Part shown: piece after piece, positions 36,331 to 47,012 of the stretch
Layout: the number at the start of each line of letters is the position of its first letter
How positions within the stretch are numbered: the first letter of the stretch is position 1
Origin: Brevibacillus porteri
GTDB taxonomy: Bacteria > Bacillota > Bacilli > Brevibacillales > Brevibacillaceae
Reading direction: 5' to 3'
NCBI RefSeq assembly: GCF_003013475.1
Contig: NZ_PXZO01000032.1
Coordinates: forward strand, 41,030 to 105,029
Length of the DNA: 64,000 nucleotides
The notes under the pieces: model-generated
The model's input: only the letters and a program-made list of their open reading frames with translations
Told to the model about the DNA's origin: nothing
The model's database searches: none
Position numbers and translations under genes: made by a program

Positions 36331-36356
36331 TGAAACAATTGCCTCACTCTTTCGTA
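36331..36356 (+). promoter_or_regulatory. Sigma-W-type ECF promoter of nfeD-floA
   Basis: TGAAAC (36331-36336), exactly 16-bp spacer, CGTA (36353-36356), matching the Bacillus sigma-W consensus. The orthologous yqeZ-floA-yqfB operon is sigma-W-controlled in B. subtilis. Because the promoter lies here, translation of nfeD must start downstream of it, at 36408. Confidence 0.8.
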
Positions 36357-36407
36357 TACCTTATTGCACATACGTTGAAGCTGATAGATGGAAAGGAGGT
36401 ACATGCA

Positions 36408-37751
36408 ATGAGTGCAACAAGGCTAGTAAAAAGCCACGTGCGATTGCTTTTTTCACTTCTTTGCCTGATTATGGGAATGACGATGCTTCTTGCTCCCGCA
36501 TCCACAACAGCGCAGACCTATCAAAAAGCTGTCTGGATTCCAGTAGATAGCACGATCGAGCGAGGGTTGGAGAGCTTTTTAGAAAGAGCATTTGCTGACG
36601 CACAGGACCAGCAGGCAGATCTTGTAATCCTGCATATCAATACGCCAGGTGGAGAAGTGAATGCTGCCGACCAGATTGGTCAGTTGATCCGTCAGGCTCC
36701 CATGCATGTGATAGCCTATATTGATAACCAGGCTTTTTCAGCGGGAACGTACATCGCCCTGAATGCAAATGAAATTATTATGACTCCAGGTAGTAGCATG
36801 GGGGCAGCCGCACCGATTGACTTGGCAGGGAATGCAGCAGATATCAAGTTCATTTCCGGTTGGAGCAATAAAATGAAGGCGGCAGCGGAGTTGAACAATC
36901 GCAATCCTGACGTTGCTCGCGCGATGGTGGAAATTGATACAGAATTCCCAGGATTAAAGCCAAAAGGCACGGTGCTTTCTCTCGATGCCCAACAAGCGAA
37001 GAAGTTGGGTTATGCAGATGATGTGGTGTCCAATAAGGAAGCGCTGCTCAAAAAGCTCGGCATTCAGTCGGATTCCCTTCAGGCGATTGAGCCAACAGGT
37101 GGAGAGCTAGTCGCTAGATGGGTGACGAGTCCCATTGTGATGAGTCTGCTGCTCGTCATTGGACTTGGAGGAATTGTAGTAGAACTGTTTGCCCCTGGCT
37201 TTGGTGTTGCGGGGACGATTTCGCTCGTCGCGTTCAGTTTGTATTTCTTCGGGCATTATGTAGCGGGATTTGCCAACTGGTTGCACATCGGACTGTTTGC
37301 CATCGGAATCTTACTGATGCTTATGGAAATTTTTCTTCCGGGCGGCATTGTCGGAGCCATTGGCTTCGTGAGCATTGTGACAGGCCTTGTTATGGCAGCA
37401 TATGACACACAGCAAGGGCTCGCATCGCTGGGTGTAGCTGCATTGATCACGGCAATTGTAACGTTCCTGTTAGTGAAGAAATACGGGGTCAAAGGTCTAT
37501 TCAACAAGTTTGTCTTGGGTGACACGCAGCGCAATGAAGAAGGCTACGTAGCACCGCGCGATCAGCGTGAGCTGGAAGGAAAATCAGGCATCGCCCTTAC
37601 AACGTTGCGCCCGGCAGGGGTCGTCAAGGTGGAAGGAAAACGTGTGGATGCAGTATCGGTTGGTGGTTTCATTGAAGCGGGTACTGCCATCACCGTTGTG
37701 CAAGTAGAAGGCACGCGTATCGTTGTTGCCGAACTAGAACAAAAGGAGTGA
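36408..37751 (+). CDS. NfeD family membrane protein with ClpP-type serine protease domain
   Basis: 447 residues: signal peptide, ClpP-like domain ([20 protein letters not shown], catalytic Ser in [17 protein letters not shown], Lys region further on), four membrane segments around residues 240-350 ([71 protein letters not shown]) and a C-terminal OB-like NfeD domain ([20 protein letters not shown]). Works with the flotillin FloA in membrane microdomains. ATG 36408 has AAAGGAGGT upstream. Orthologue of B. subtilis yqeZ. Confidence 0.92.
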   Translation: MSATRLVKSHVRLLFSLLCLIMGMTMLLAPASTTAQTYQKAVWIPVDSTIERGLESFLERAFADAQDQQADLVILHINTPGGEVNAADQIGQLIRQAPMHVIAYIDNQAFSAGTYIALNANEIIMTPGSSMGAAAPIDLAGNAADIKFISGWSNKMKAAAELNNRNPDVARAMVEIDTEFPGLKPKGTVLSLDAQQAKKLGYADDVVSNKEALLKKLGIQSDSLQAIEPTGGELVARWVTSPIVMSLLLVIGLGGIVVELFAPGFGVAGTISLVAFSLYFFGHYVAGFANWLHIGLFAIGILLMLMEIFLPGGIVGAIGFVSIVTGLVMAAYDTQQGLASLGVAALITAIVTFLLVKKYGVKGLFNKFVLGDTQRNEEGYVAPRDQRELEGKSGIALTTLRPAGVVKVEGKRVDAVSVGGFIEAGTAITVVQVEGTRIVVAELEQKE

Positions 37752-37758
37752 GTTCTTC

Positions 37759-38763
37759 ATGTTTGAAGGCGGTTTGATTCCCCTTATTTTTATGGTGGCA
37801 GTAGCCATCGTTGTACTTTCTATTTTCTTCTCGTTCGTACCCGTTATGCTCTGGATTTCTGCACTGGCTTCCGGTGTGAATATCGGGATTATTACCCTCG
37901 TCGCTATGCGCTTGCGTCGCGTTGTACCATCTCGTATTGTGAATCCTTTGATTAAAGCACGTAAAGCCGGCTTGCAGTTGGATACAAACCAATTGGAGAG
38001 CCATTATCTCGCAGGCGGTAACGTAGACCGTGTAGTAGATGCGCTCGTAGCAGCACAACGCGCAGATATTCCACTTGGCTTCGAGCGAGCAGCAGCCATT
38101 GATCTGGCTGGTCGTGATGTATTGGAAGCGGTACAAATGAGCGTTAACCCGAAAGTGATTGAAACACCTGTGGTAGCAGCAATGGCTAAGGACGGTATCG
38201 AGCTGCGCACTCGTGCAAAAGTAACGGTTCGTGCCAACATCGATCGATTGGTCGGTGGTGCTGGTGAAGAAACGATTATCGCCCGCGTAGGTGAGGGGAT
38301 CGTATCGACAATTGGTTCGTCAAAAGGACATAAGGACGTATTGGAAAATCCGGATTTGATCTCTAAAACGGTATTAAACAAAGGTCTGGATGCCGGAACT
38401 GCTTTTGAAATTCTCTCGATTGATATTGCGGACGTGGATGTAGGGAAAAATATCGGGGCACAATTGCAAACCGACCAAGCAGAAGCAGATAAACGTATTG
38501 CCCAAGCGAAAGCGGAAGAGCGTCGCGCCATGGCGGTAGCCCAAGAGCAGGAAATGATTGCGCGCGTACAAGAAATGAAGGCAAAAGTAGTAGAAGCCGA
38601 AGCGCAAGTACCACTCGCTTTGTCCGAAGCATTGAAAAGTGGCAAAATGGGCGTAATGGATTATTACAACATGCAAAACATTGCTGCTGATACACAAATG
38701 CGTCAATCCTTCGGGCATGCAGGTGACAAACAAGATCCTGCTATGCCAGACGAGAAAGAATAA
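37759..38763 (+). CDS. floA: Flotillin-like protein FloA
   Basis: 334 residues: N-terminal hydrophobic hairpin ([20 protein letters not shown]), the PHB-like domain ([20 protein letters not shown]) and a coiled-coil with EA repeats ([20 protein letters not shown]). Lipid-microdomain scaffold. Starts 7 bp after nfeD. Confidence 0.96.
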   Translation: MFEGGLIPLIFMVAVAIVVLSIFFSFVPVMLWISALASGVNIGIITLVAMRLRRVVPSRIVNPLIKARKAGLQLDTNQLESHYLAGGNVDRVVDALVAAQRADIPLGFERAAAIDLAGRDVLEAVQMSVNPKVIETPVVAAMAKDGIELRTRAKVTVRANIDRLVGGAGEETIIARVGEGIVSTIGSSKGHKDVLENPDLISKTVLNKGLDAGTAFEILSIDIADVDVGKNIGAQLQTDQAEADKRIAQAKAEERRAMAVAQEQEMIARVQEMKAKVVEAEAQVPLALSEALKSGKMGVMDYYNMQNIAADTQMRQSFGHAGDKQDPAMPDEKE

Positions 38764-38774
38764 GGGCGATTGCC

Positions 38775-39278
38775 ATGGAAGATCTCATGGATCTCGTCGT
38801 AGATTTACTGGGTTTAGTCGAGTGGATCATCCCGCTCATCGGCAAGTTCTGGTTTGTCATCCTTGGTTACTTAGGATATAAAGCTCTTGGCAAAGCCGGA
38901 AAGAAAAAGATGTCTCAAGGCAAAAAAATGCCTCCGCTTACCCCGGCCACAACGTCGGATATCCCTAGGGAAACGGAGGATTACGGTAGAGAGACGGTGC
39001 GGGCATTCTCCAAATACGAGCCACTTCAGCAAGAATCGATGGAAGGGATTGGAGTCGAGCAGGAATGGGCATTCTCCAGTACAGCTCGTGCTTCAACGGG
39101 TCCAACTATCACAGTGAAGCAATCGGAAACGATGAAGGTCGCTGATTCGGAACGAGCGGGAACACTCTCATCGAAACACGGCAACCCGCGTGATGGGATG
39201 AAGTGGGCGCTCATTTTTGGAGAGCCGCGCTCAAAAGCTCCGTACGCCCAGCAGGTTAGGCAAAGAAAAATGATATAA
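38775..39278 (+). CDS. Hypothetical protein in the floA operon (YqfB position)
   Basis: 167 residues, not similar to a family I can name. N-terminal membrane-associated segment (LVEWIIPLIGKFWFVILGYL), a basic stretch (KALGKAGKKKMSQGKKMPPL), then a polar, probably disordered tail. It occupies the place of yqfB behind floA and is followed by a terminator, so it belongs to the sigma-W-type operon. Confidence 0.75.
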   Translation: MEDLMDLVVDLLGLVEWIIPLIGKFWFVILGYLGYKALGKAGKKKMSQGKKMPPLTPATTSDIPRETEDYGRETVRAFSKYEPLQQESMEGIGVEQEWAFSSTARASTGPTITVKQSETMKVADSERAGTLSSKHGNPRDGMKWALIFGEPRSKAPYAQQVRQRKMI

Positions 39279-39290
39279 TAGCAGCTAGTT

Positions 39291-39323
39291 AAACAGGTGA
39301 ACCTCGGTTCGCCTGTTTTTTTA
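39291..39323 (+). terminator. Terminator of the nfeD-floA operon
   Basis: AAACAGGTGAACC (39291-39303), loop TC, GGTTCGCCTGTTT (39306-39318), one wobble, then Ts. A 13-bp stem. Confidence 0.92.
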
Positions 39324-39444
39324 TGGAAACCAATGTTTTCGTGTCGAAATATATCGAATAACTTGTCTTGTTTCTCGTATCCCTGTTGACTATCCTGAAT
39401 GTAAAGAAAATTCTTCCAATAGAAGAAGGGGTAGAGGTCAAGCG

Positions 39445-39642
39445 ATGAATCAACAAATTTTTGAACAAATGGGGCGGTTTCGTCAAAAAGTGATTCGGCT
39501 TGCCATCTTCGAAAACAAATCGATATATGAAACGGCGATCGCGTGCGGTTGTTCAGCTGAAAAAGTAAAACGAGTCATGAAAAAATGGAAGGCGCTTACA
39601 AAAGGAAAAGAGCTGGTTTCTCCTGCAAAAGAAAGCAAATAA
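39445..39642 (+). CDS. Small helix-turn-helix protein (hypothetical)
   Basis: 65 residues: VIRLAIFENKSIYETAIACG followed by CSAEKVKRVMKKWK looks like a helix-turn-helix of the transposase/sigma-region-4 kind; the tail is basic. Could be a small DNA-binding regulator. AGAGGTC precedes ATG 39445; it has its own terminator (39675-39722), so it is a single-gene unit between the floA operon and yqfC, where Bacillus has no gene. Confidence 0.65.
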   Translation: MNQQIFEQMGRFRQKVIRLAIFENKSIYETAIACGCSAEKVKRVMKKWKALTKGKELVSPAKESK

Positions 39643-39674
39643 TCAATGGGGTTTGTTGAAGTATTCCAAAGTCT

Positions 39675-39722
39675 GAGTTCTCAAGTGCTTGCGAAATTGC
39701 GAGCGACGAGAGCTCTTTTTTT
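39675..39722 (+). terminator. Terminator after the small HTH gene
   Basis: Outer stem GAGTTCTC (39675-39682) with GAGAGCTC (39708-39715), inner stem GCTTGC (39687-39692) with GCGAGC (39699-39704), then seven Ts. Confidence 0.82.
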
Positions 39723-39737
39723 GTGACTGTTTTTGAT

Positions 39738-39767
39738 GAATGCCTCTTTATGCTCCCGCATACGCAT
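39738..39767 (+). promoter_or_regulatory. Candidate sigma-E sporulation promoter of yqfC-yqfD
   Basis: GAATGCC (39738-39744), 14-bp spacer, CATACGCAT (39759-39767), resembling the mother-cell sigma-E consensus. yqfCD is sigma-E dependent in B. subtilis, which supports the reading. Confidence 0.4.
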
Positions 39768-39847
39768 AGATAAGAATGGTTTTGCACCTGCAAACAGATG
39801 AGATCGTCATATTCGCCAATATATAGAACGAGAAGGGGGGCTAATCC

Positions 39848-40144
39848 ATGAAGCGTTGGAGCCGCCGTCTGCGCCAGTTGGCCGGAGGGGTGTTGGATCT
39901 GCCGCAAGATGTAGTCCTGGAAGTCCCGCGCATCACGATGATCGGTCATTTGCAAATGTATATAGAGAATCATCGAGGAGTCTTGCATTTTAGCGAAAAA
40001 GAGCTTCGCCTGCTGTTGACGAACGGTCAAATGATTGTTTCAGGTGAACAGCTCGTCATCCGAGCGATTTTGCCTGAGGAGGTTTTGTTAGAAGGCAGAA
40101 TTGGTGGCGTGAAATTTTTGGAGACGGGACCACAGAGCTCGTAA
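39848..40144 (+). CDS. yqfC: Sporulation protein YqfC
   Basis: 98 residues of the YabP/YqfC family: LPQDVVLEVPRITMIGHLQM, VLHFSEKELRLLLTNGQMIV, and GRIGGVKFLE. AGAAGGGGGG precedes ATG 39848. Paired with yqfD in spore formers. Confidence 0.92.
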   Translation: MKRWSRRLRQLAGGVLDLPQDVVLEVPRITMIGHLQMYIENHRGVLHFSEKELRLLLTNGQMIVSGEQLVIRAILPEEVLLEGRIGGVKFLETGPQSS

Positions 40145-40172
40145 TCTTTGTTAGAGGGAGGGGGCGGCACGT

Positions 40173-41357
40173 ATGCGGAATGGAATCAAGGAGTGGGTGG
40201 ATGGACATGTAACCATTACCGTTCGGGGAAAACGATTTGAGCGGATGCTGAATATGGCCGTACGGGATGGAATTCGAATCTGGAATATTCGCAGGGTAGG
40301 AGAAGAGGTGACTCGCTGTGATATTTTGATTCGTGATTATTTTCGTTTACGGCCGCTTTTAAAAGAGACAGGCTGTCGTAGTCACGTTGAGGCAAGAGAC
40401 GGGCTGCCTTTTTGGCTGCTGCGGTTACGCAGACGAACTGGATTGGCGATTGGGGCTGCTCTTTTTTTCATCGGCTTGTACATGCTCTCCTCTTTTGTCT
40501 GGAGTGTCGAGGTAAGTGGGACAAAAATGGTCGATCCACGACGGGTGATTCAAGCTGCCGAACAAGTGGGGATTAAAGAAGGGGCATGGAAGGTCAAACT
40601 AAAAGAACCGTTGGTTTTGCAAAAAGAGCTGTTGAGTCTGTTGCCTGAAGCGTCCTGGGTTGGAATCGAGATTCAAGGAACCAAGGTCATGCTTCAAGTG
40701 GTTGAAAAAGAGGCTCCCGTTAAGCCGCTTGCAACAGGTCCCCGTCATCTTGTAGCCAAAAAGAGGGCTGTCGTCCATAAAATTCTCCCAGAGGTTGGTC
40801 GTAGTCAGGTTGTGAGCAATCAATTGGTGGAAAAAGGCCAAGTGCTCATTTCTGGGATCATTGGCAATGACGCCCGTCAACAAGCTGTATCAGCGCGAGG
40901 CAAGGTGCAAGGGGAAGTGTGGTATATGAGCAACACATCGGTCCCGCTCAAACAAACGATGCACCGTCTGACGGGGGAAAAGCTGGAGCAGCAATACCTG
41001 CTTGTTGGCCCCTATGCGATATACGTGTGGCCATTTGAAAAACAGTCCTTTGCACAAGCTGAAATGGCAGAACAACGGTTTTTGCCCTCGTATGCGGGAT
41101 ATACCTCACCACTTGGCTGGAAGACAGTAACGTATGCGCAAACAGAACCCGTTCAAACAGAAATGAGCGTGGAGGAAGCGACGGAACTGGCTAAAAAATT
41201 CGCCAGGGAGGATATCTTGCAAAAAGCTGGAAAAGATGCGTTCATTCAGGACGAAAAAGTTTTGCACGTCACAACAGAGAATGGTAAAGTTTACGTAAGC
41301 ATTCATTTTTCCGTCATTGAAGATATTGCCATTGAACAGCCTTTCGTGGGGCAGTGA
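40173..41357 (+). CDS. yqfD: Sporulation protein YqfD
   Basis: 394 residues: N-terminal soluble domain (GHVTITVRGKRFERMLNMAV), one membrane segment (TGLAIGAALFFIGLYMLSSF, about 90-110), then a large outer domain beginning VWSVEVSGTKMVDPRRVIQA (FtsQ/POTRA-like). Required in the mother cell during sporulation in B. subtilis. Confidence 0.93.
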   Translation: MRNGIKEWVDGHVTITVRGKRFERMLNMAVRDGIRIWNIRRVGEEVTRCDILIRDYFRLRPLLKETGCRSHVEARDGLPFWLLRLRRRTGLAIGAALFFIGLYMLSSFVWSVEVSGTKMVDPRRVIQAAEQVGIKEGAWKVKLKEPLVLQKELLSLLPEASWVGIEIQGTKVMLQVVEKEAPVKPLATGPRHLVAKKRAVVHKILPEVGRSQVVSNQLVEKGQVLISGIIGNDARQQAVSARGKVQGEVWYMSNTSVPLKQTMHRLTGEKLEQQYLLVGPYAIYVWPFEKQSFAQAEMAEQRFLPSYAGYTSPLGWKTVTYAQTEPVQTEMSVEEATELAKKFAREDILQKAGKDAFIQDEKVLHVTTENGKVYVSIHFSVIEDIAIEQPFVGQ

Positions 41358-41413
41358 GGGATGGCAAGCAAATGACGCATTGCTGATTACCGTTGCAAGG
41401 AGATGGAAGCCTG

Positions 41414-42385
41414 TTGCACGTACAAGATGAGGTAAGAATCCCGTTTTCAGACGCATCTGAGGCCTTGCTGTTGTTCGGACCACATGACGCGTACCTAACA
41501 CTGATCGAGCAAAGAAGTTCCGCTAAAATTATGACCCGAGAAGGCGAACTGGTTATTAGCGGGGATAAGCCGGAAGTGGACAAACTGACAGAGTTGATTG
41601 AAATTCTGCTACAGTTGATTCGCAGAGGGATTGCCCTGTCCGAACGAGACATCTCTTATGCGATGTCGTTGATTGAACGGGGAGAAGGTGCCCAACTGCT
41701 CGATGTGTATGATGAAGAAGTCGCTCGTACCCAACGTGGCAAAGTAATCAGGGCAAAGACATTGGGTCAGCGTCATTACTTGTCTGCGATCAAGAAGCAT
41801 GACATTGTGTTTGGAATTGGACCAGCTGGTACCGGCAAAACGTATTTGGCTGTTGTCACAGCAGTAAATGCGTTGAAAAATGCGCGTGTCAAACGGATCG
41901 TTCTTACCAGACCGGCCGTAGAAGCGGGGGAGAGCCTTGGATTTTTGCCAGGAGATTTGCAGGAAAAAGTAGACCCTTATCTGCGTCCGCTCTATGATGC
42001 CTTGTACGACATGCTGGGCAATGAACAAGTCGCCAAAATGATGGAACGTGGACTCATTGAGGTTGCACCTTTGGCGTACATGCGTGGTCGTACGCTCGAA
42101 GATTCCTTTGTCATTTTGGATGAAGCCCAGAACACAACTCCCGAGCAAATGAAAATGTTTTTGACCAGGCTTGGTTTTGGTTCCAAAATGGTCATTACGG
42201 GTGATGTGACGCAGGTGGATTTGCCAAAAGGCAAGAAATCCGGATTGCGCGAAGCACAGCGCATCTTAAGTCCGATTTCCGATGTAGCCTTTATTCATTT
42301 CCAAGAGGGAGACGTCGTTCGTCACAGTCTGGTACAAAAAATTATCGCTGCCTATGCCAAGGAAGAAGTAGATCACGGCTATTAA
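41414..42385 (+). CDS. phoH: PhoH family ATPase
   Basis: 323 residues. Walker A FGIGPAGTGKTYLAVVTAV, Walker B FVILDEAQNTTPEQMKMF, sensor VITGDVTQVDLPKG. Start taken as TTG 41414, 11 nt after AAGGAG; TTG 41393 in frame is an alternative without a site. In Bacillus the next gene is pgpH (7TM-HD); here ybeY follows directly. Confidence 0.93.
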   Translation: MHVQDEVRIPFSDASEALLLFGPHDAYLTLIEQRSSAKIMTREGELVISGDKPEVDKLTELIEILLQLIRRGIALSERDISYAMSLIERGEGAQLLDVYDEEVARTQRGKVIRAKTLGQRHYLSAIKKHDIVFGIGPAGTGKTYLAVVTAVNALKNARVKRIVLTRPAVEAGESLGFLPGDLQEKVDPYLRPLYDALYDMLGNEQVAKMMERGLIEVAPLAYMRGRTLEDSFVILDEAQNTTPEQMKMFLTRLGFGSKMVITGDVTQVDLPKGKKSGLREAQRILSPISDVAFIHFQEGDVVRHSLVQKIIAAYAKEEVDHGY

Positions 42386-42418
42386 TAAATGGCGTCACAA
42401 AAAGGAGATCGTTTATCT

Positions 42419-42898
42419 GTGTTATCTGTAGAAATCCTTCATGAAGAAATCGAGCCGATCGATGAGAATTTGCAAAACCTGCTTGTCCGTTGCCTGGAAG
42501 CAGCGGCTAAGCTGGAAGACGTACAAGGAGAAGTCGTTGTCACGCTGGTGAACAACGAGCGCATCCACGAGCTGAATCGCGACTATCGAGGCGTTGATCG
42601 GCCTACGGATGTTCTGTCCTTTGCGATGAACGAGCCGGGTGAAGGGGAAATGGAAATCTTCATCGATGAGGATGAGGCCAGCGAGTTTCCGAATATGCTT
42701 GGAGATATCATCATCTCCGTGCCAAAAGCACAAGAGCAGGCCGAAGACTATGGTCATTCATTTGAACGCGAACTCGGATTTCTCACGGTTCATGGTTTTC
42801 TTCACCTTCTTGGCTACGATCATGGGACGCCAGAAGAAGAGAAGGAAATGTTTTCACGTCAAGAAAAGGTGCTGGAAGAAATCGGCTTGACGAGGTAG
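42419..42898 (+). CDS. ybeY: Endoribonuclease YbeY (rRNA maturation factor)
   Basis: 159 residues. Zinc motif HGFLHLLGYDHGTPEEE (H3xH5xH), plus NRDYRGVDRPTDVLSFAM and LGDIIISVPKAQEQA. Acts in 16S rRNA 3' maturation. GTG 42419 is 11 nt after AAGGAG; ATG-like starts further upstream (42389) lie before the ribosome site. Confidence 0.94.
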   Translation: MLSVEILHEEIEPIDENLQNLLVRCLEAAAKLEDVQGEVVVTLVNNERIHELNRDYRGVDRPTDVLSFAMNEPGEGEMEIFIDEDEASEFPNMLGDIIISVPKAQEQAEDYGHSFERELGFLTVHGFLHLLGYDHGTPEEEKEMFSRQEKVLEEIGLTR

Positions 42899-42907
42899 GA
42901 GATTACG

Positions 42908-43279
42908 TTGAAGGAATGGCGACGATTGACTCGCAGCTTCGCCTATGCTCTACAAGGAATTTCCTATACCGTACGGACACAGCGAAACATGCAAATCCAC
43001 GTAGCCGCAGCCATTGTAGTGCTGGCGGCAGCGTGGTGGCTGCAGATACCACGCAGCGATGTTTTGCTGGTCCTTTTTTCTATCGGATTGGTCTTCTCCC
43101 TTGAGCTGGTAAATACCGCGATTGAAGCAGTCGTTGATTTAGCTTCCCCAGAATGGCACGCCAAGGCGAAGATTGCCAAAGATGTGGGAGCAGGAGCTGT
43201 GCTTGTGGCAGCGATCCTGTCCCTTCTCATTGGAGTCCTTGTATTTGGACAGCCACTGTTGCAAAAAGTATGGGGATAG
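42908..43279 (+). CDS. dgkA: Diacylglycerol kinase / undecaprenol kinase family protein
   Basis: 123 residues, three membrane helices (IHVAAAIVVLAAAWWLQ; VLLVLFSIGLVFSLELVNTA; AGAVLVAAILSLLIGVLVFG) with the family signature SLELVNTAIEAVVDL. Gram-positive members phosphorylate undecaprenol. TTG 42908 follows TAGGAG, 9 bp after ybeY. Confidence 0.93.
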   Translation: MKEWRRLTRSFAYALQGISYTVRTQRNMQIHVAAAIVVLAAAWWLQIPRSDVLLVLFSIGLVFSLELVNTAIEAVVDLASPEWHAKAKIAKDVGAGAVLVAAILSLLIGVLVFGQPLLQKVWG

Positions 43280-43422
43280 TTTTTACTAGTAGAGAATAAG
43301 AAATTTTTTCATAGCCAAATGAGGTACCGGACGGGTCATTCTAGTTGACCTTTCAGTCTGGTTTCTTCGTGTCTCATTGGACACATTCTGTTGTGAAATG
43401 ATGTTAAAGATCAATCATATGA

Positions 43423-44743
<1,321 letters not shown>

Positions 44744-44847
44744 TATTCCCATCGCGATGTGTTAATTTTTCCAAGGCATAGAATAACGGGCAAAGGTGAT
44801 TCTAAGAAGGAAGTGGATAGACCCGATATAGGAAAGGATGATGCTCC

Positions 44848-45003
44848 ATGCTTCGTGACTTTTCTTGGAGAGTTTTCGCTTCAACCGGTGACATCCATGC
44901 TTACCTTCTCTACCGTGATCACCATCAAACGGATGTTTCCAGCGAGGAAACCTCGTTTGATCTCGCCCAGGAAGAATTGGGTGACACGCAGGCATGCTTG
45001 TAA
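44848..45003 (+). CDS. yqzL: YqzL family small protein
   Basis: 51 residues: begins [20 protein letters not shown], followed by LYRDHHQTD and an acidic tail ending DTQACL. It matches the YqzL family found between era and recO in Bacillus (the B. subtilis protein starts MRDFTWKLFSQTGNIDTYLL). AAAGGATG lies 8-10 nt upstream. Its last 10 bases overlap the recO start. Role unknown. Confidence 0.88.
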   Translation: MLRDFSWRVFASTGDIHAYLLYRDHHQTDVSSEETSFDLAQEELGDTQACL

Positions 45004-45767
45004 AGTGGGAAGGGATTGTCATTCGCAGTGTGGACTATGGTGAGTCCAGTAAAGTGATGACATTGTTTACCCGGGAGAACGGCAAATTAGGCGTGATGGC
45101 CCGTGGTGCCAAAAAAACCAAAAGCCGCATTGCCGCCGTCTCCCAGTTGTTTTCGCATAGTTATTATCTATGCAAGGCAGGACCCGGTACAGGAATGCCT
45201 GATCTCTCTCAGGGAGATATGTTGGATTCGTTCCGGGATATGCGGCAAAGCCTGACTGCTACGGCTTATGCTGCATACATAGCAGAACTATTGGATCGAC
45301 TGACGCAGGAAAGGGAGCCGAATCCCTACTTGTTTCAGCTACTCCTTCATACGTTCCGCTATTTGGATGAAGGACGAGATGCTGAGATCCTGTGTCGTAT
45401 TTTTGAGACCAAGATGCTAATTGTAGCGGGGATCTCCCCGCAGCTCACGGCGTGTGTAAACTGTGGCGAACAGCGGGAGCCCTATGCAATCAGTGTGGGA
45501 CAGGGCGGCCTGTTGTGCCCAGTTTGCCAGCCTTCCGATCCGTATGCGATGGCAGTTACACCCTCTACCTGGAAGCTGTTACGGCTATTCCAGGTATTTG
45601 ATTTGGAGCGGCTTGGTGACATTGAAGTAAAACCGGCTACACGCAACCAGCTCAAGCATGTGCTGCGGAGTTTTATGGACGAGTATCTGGATCTCAGGCT
45701 GAAAAGTCGAGCATTTCTGGAACAACTGGAGCGTATGGAAAGAATGACGCAATCCGATCATGACTAA
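44994..45767 (+). CDS. recO: DNA repair protein RecO
   Basis: 257 residues. N-terminal OB fold ([20 protein letters not shown] with [16 protein letters not shown]), C-terminal domain with a zinc site CVNCG...CPVCQ. Helps RecF/RecR load RecA. ATG 44994 lies inside yqzL; translational coupling is likely since no clear ribosome site precedes it. Confidence 0.95.
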   Translation: MLVKWEGIVIRSVDYGESSKVMTLFTRENGKLGVMARGAKKTKSRIAAVSQLFSHSYYLCKAGPGTGMPDLSQGDMLDSFRDMRQSLTATAYAAYIAELLDRLTQEREPNPYLFQLLLHTFRYLDEGRDAEILCRIFETKMLIVAGISPQLTACVNCGEQREPYAISVGQGGLLCPVCQPSDPYAMAVTPSTWKLLRLFQVFDLERLGDIEVKPATRNQLKHVLRSFMDEYLDLRLKSRAFLEQLERMERMTQSDHD

Positions 45768-45796
45768 TTGACATACGAATTTGTTTTCGTTATGAT
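45768..45796 (+). promoter_or_regulatory. Strong sigma-A promoter of glyQS
   Basis: TTGACA (45768-45773) directly after the recO stop, 17-bp spacer, TATGAT (45791-45796). Confidence 0.88.
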
Positions 45797-45802
45797 AAGA
45801 AC

Positions 45803-46031
45803 CAAACTTGTATACTGAATGTTGCCATGAAGGAAAAGAGTAGTCGGCCACTGGCTGTGAATAGCGAATCGGGGGTAGTGAGAGCCCGATCACCATGCTG
45901 ATGAAGGGCGTTCTGGAGCAATTTGATTGTAAGGTGGGCGAAGAAGTCATTCGCCAAGTAGGGTGGAACCGCGAGAATCCTCTCGTCCCTACACTGTCGC
46001 ATCAGGCAGTGTAGAGGCGGGAGGTTTTTTT
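45803..46031 (+). ncRNA. T-box riboswitch (glycine) of glyQS
   Basis: Stem I motif region AGCGAATCGGGGGTAGTGAG followed by AGCCCG; a GGC triplet at 45907-45909 sits where the glycine specifier is expected; the T-box AGGGTGGAACCGCG is at 45960-45973; then a terminator stem (about 45979-46025, CTACACTG with CAGTGTAG) and T-run. Uncharged tRNA-Gly should stabilise the antiterminator and turn on glyQS. This accounts for the gene-free stretch 45768-46079. Confidence 0.93.
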
Positions 46032-46079
46032 AGTTTCGACTTAAAGCCAAGTTCTAATAAGTTTAGAGGAGGAAAAAGC

Positions 46080-47012
46080 ATGAAAATGACATTTCAAGAC
46101 ATCATTTTGACGCTGCAAAACTTTTGGGCAAAGCACAACTGTCTCATTGTCCAGCCGTATGACGTTGAAAAAGGGGCAGGTACGTTAAACCCAATGACCT
46201 TCCTTCGTTCCATTGGACCTGAGCCGTGGAATGTGGCATATGTAGAGCCTTCCCGTCGCCCGGCTGACGGACGCTATGGGGAAAACCCGAACCGTTTGTA
46301 TCAGCATCACCAGTTCCAAGTAATCATGAAGCCTTCCCCGGACAACATTCAGGAGCTGTACCTGGAGAGCTTGCGCGAACTCGGAATCGAGCCACTGGAG
46401 CATGATATCCGATTTGTAGAGGACAACTGGGAGCACCCAGGGCTTGGCGCTTGGGGCTTAGGCTGGGAAGTTTGGCTGGATGGAATGGAGATCACACAAT
46501 TCACGTACTTCCAGCAAGTGGGCGGTCTGGAATGTAAACCAGTGGCAGTCGAGTTGACTTACGGACTGGAGCGTTTGGCTTCCTATATTCAGGAGAAAGA
46601 AAATGTGTTCGATCTGGAATGGTGCAACGGGTATACGTACGGAGATGTATTCTTGCAACCAGAATACGAGCATTCCAAATACACATTCGAGCTGTCTGAT
46701 GTCGACATGCTGTTCTCTCTCTACAATACGTATGAGGCAGAAGCGAAGAGACTGATGGCGGAGCGACTGGTTTATCCGGCTTATGACTACGTACTGAAAT
46801 GCTCCCACACCTTTAACTTGCTTGATGCGCGTGGAGCCATCAGTGTGACGGAGCGTACTGGCTACATCGCTCGTGTACGCAATCTGTCTCGTGAAGTAGC
46901 ACAAACCTACTATAAAGAGCGTGAGCGCCTCGGTTTCCCGCTTTTGCAAAAAGGCAACGCACACGCTTCGGATCAAGTGAATCAGGTGAAGGGAGAGGAT
47001 ACAAATGAGTAA
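46080..47012 (+). CDS. glyQ: Glycyl-tRNA synthetase alpha subunit
   Basis: 310 residues: [20 protein letters not shown] at the start, class II motifs around [20 protein letters not shown] and [16 protein letters not shown] 46080 after AGAGGAGG, behind the T-box. Confidence 0.97.
   Translation: MKMTFQDIILTLQNFWAKHNCLIVQPYDVEKGAGTLNPMTFLRSIGPEPWNVAYVEPSRRPADGRYGENPNRLYQHHQFQVIMKPSPDNIQELYLESLRELGIEPLEHDIRFVEDNWEHPGLGAWGLGWEVWLDGMEITQFTYFQQVGGLECKPVAVELTYGLERLASYIQEKENVFDLEWCNGYTYGDVFLQPEYEHSKYTFELSDVDMLFSLYNTYEAEAKRLMAERLVYPAYDYVLKCSHTFNLLDARGAISVTERTGYIARVRNLSREVAQTYYKERERLGFPLLQKGNAHASDQVNQVKGEDTNE

Noticed and set aside
36330..36407. Upstream start of nfeD at 36330
   Set aside because: It overlaps the sigma-W-type promoter and has no ribosome site, whereas 36408 follows AAAGGAGGT and a signal peptide begins there.
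39271..39279. Extended -10-like TGATATAAT near the end of the floA-operon gene
   Set aside because: A start there would run directly into the terminator at 39291; no -35 element and no gene within reach.
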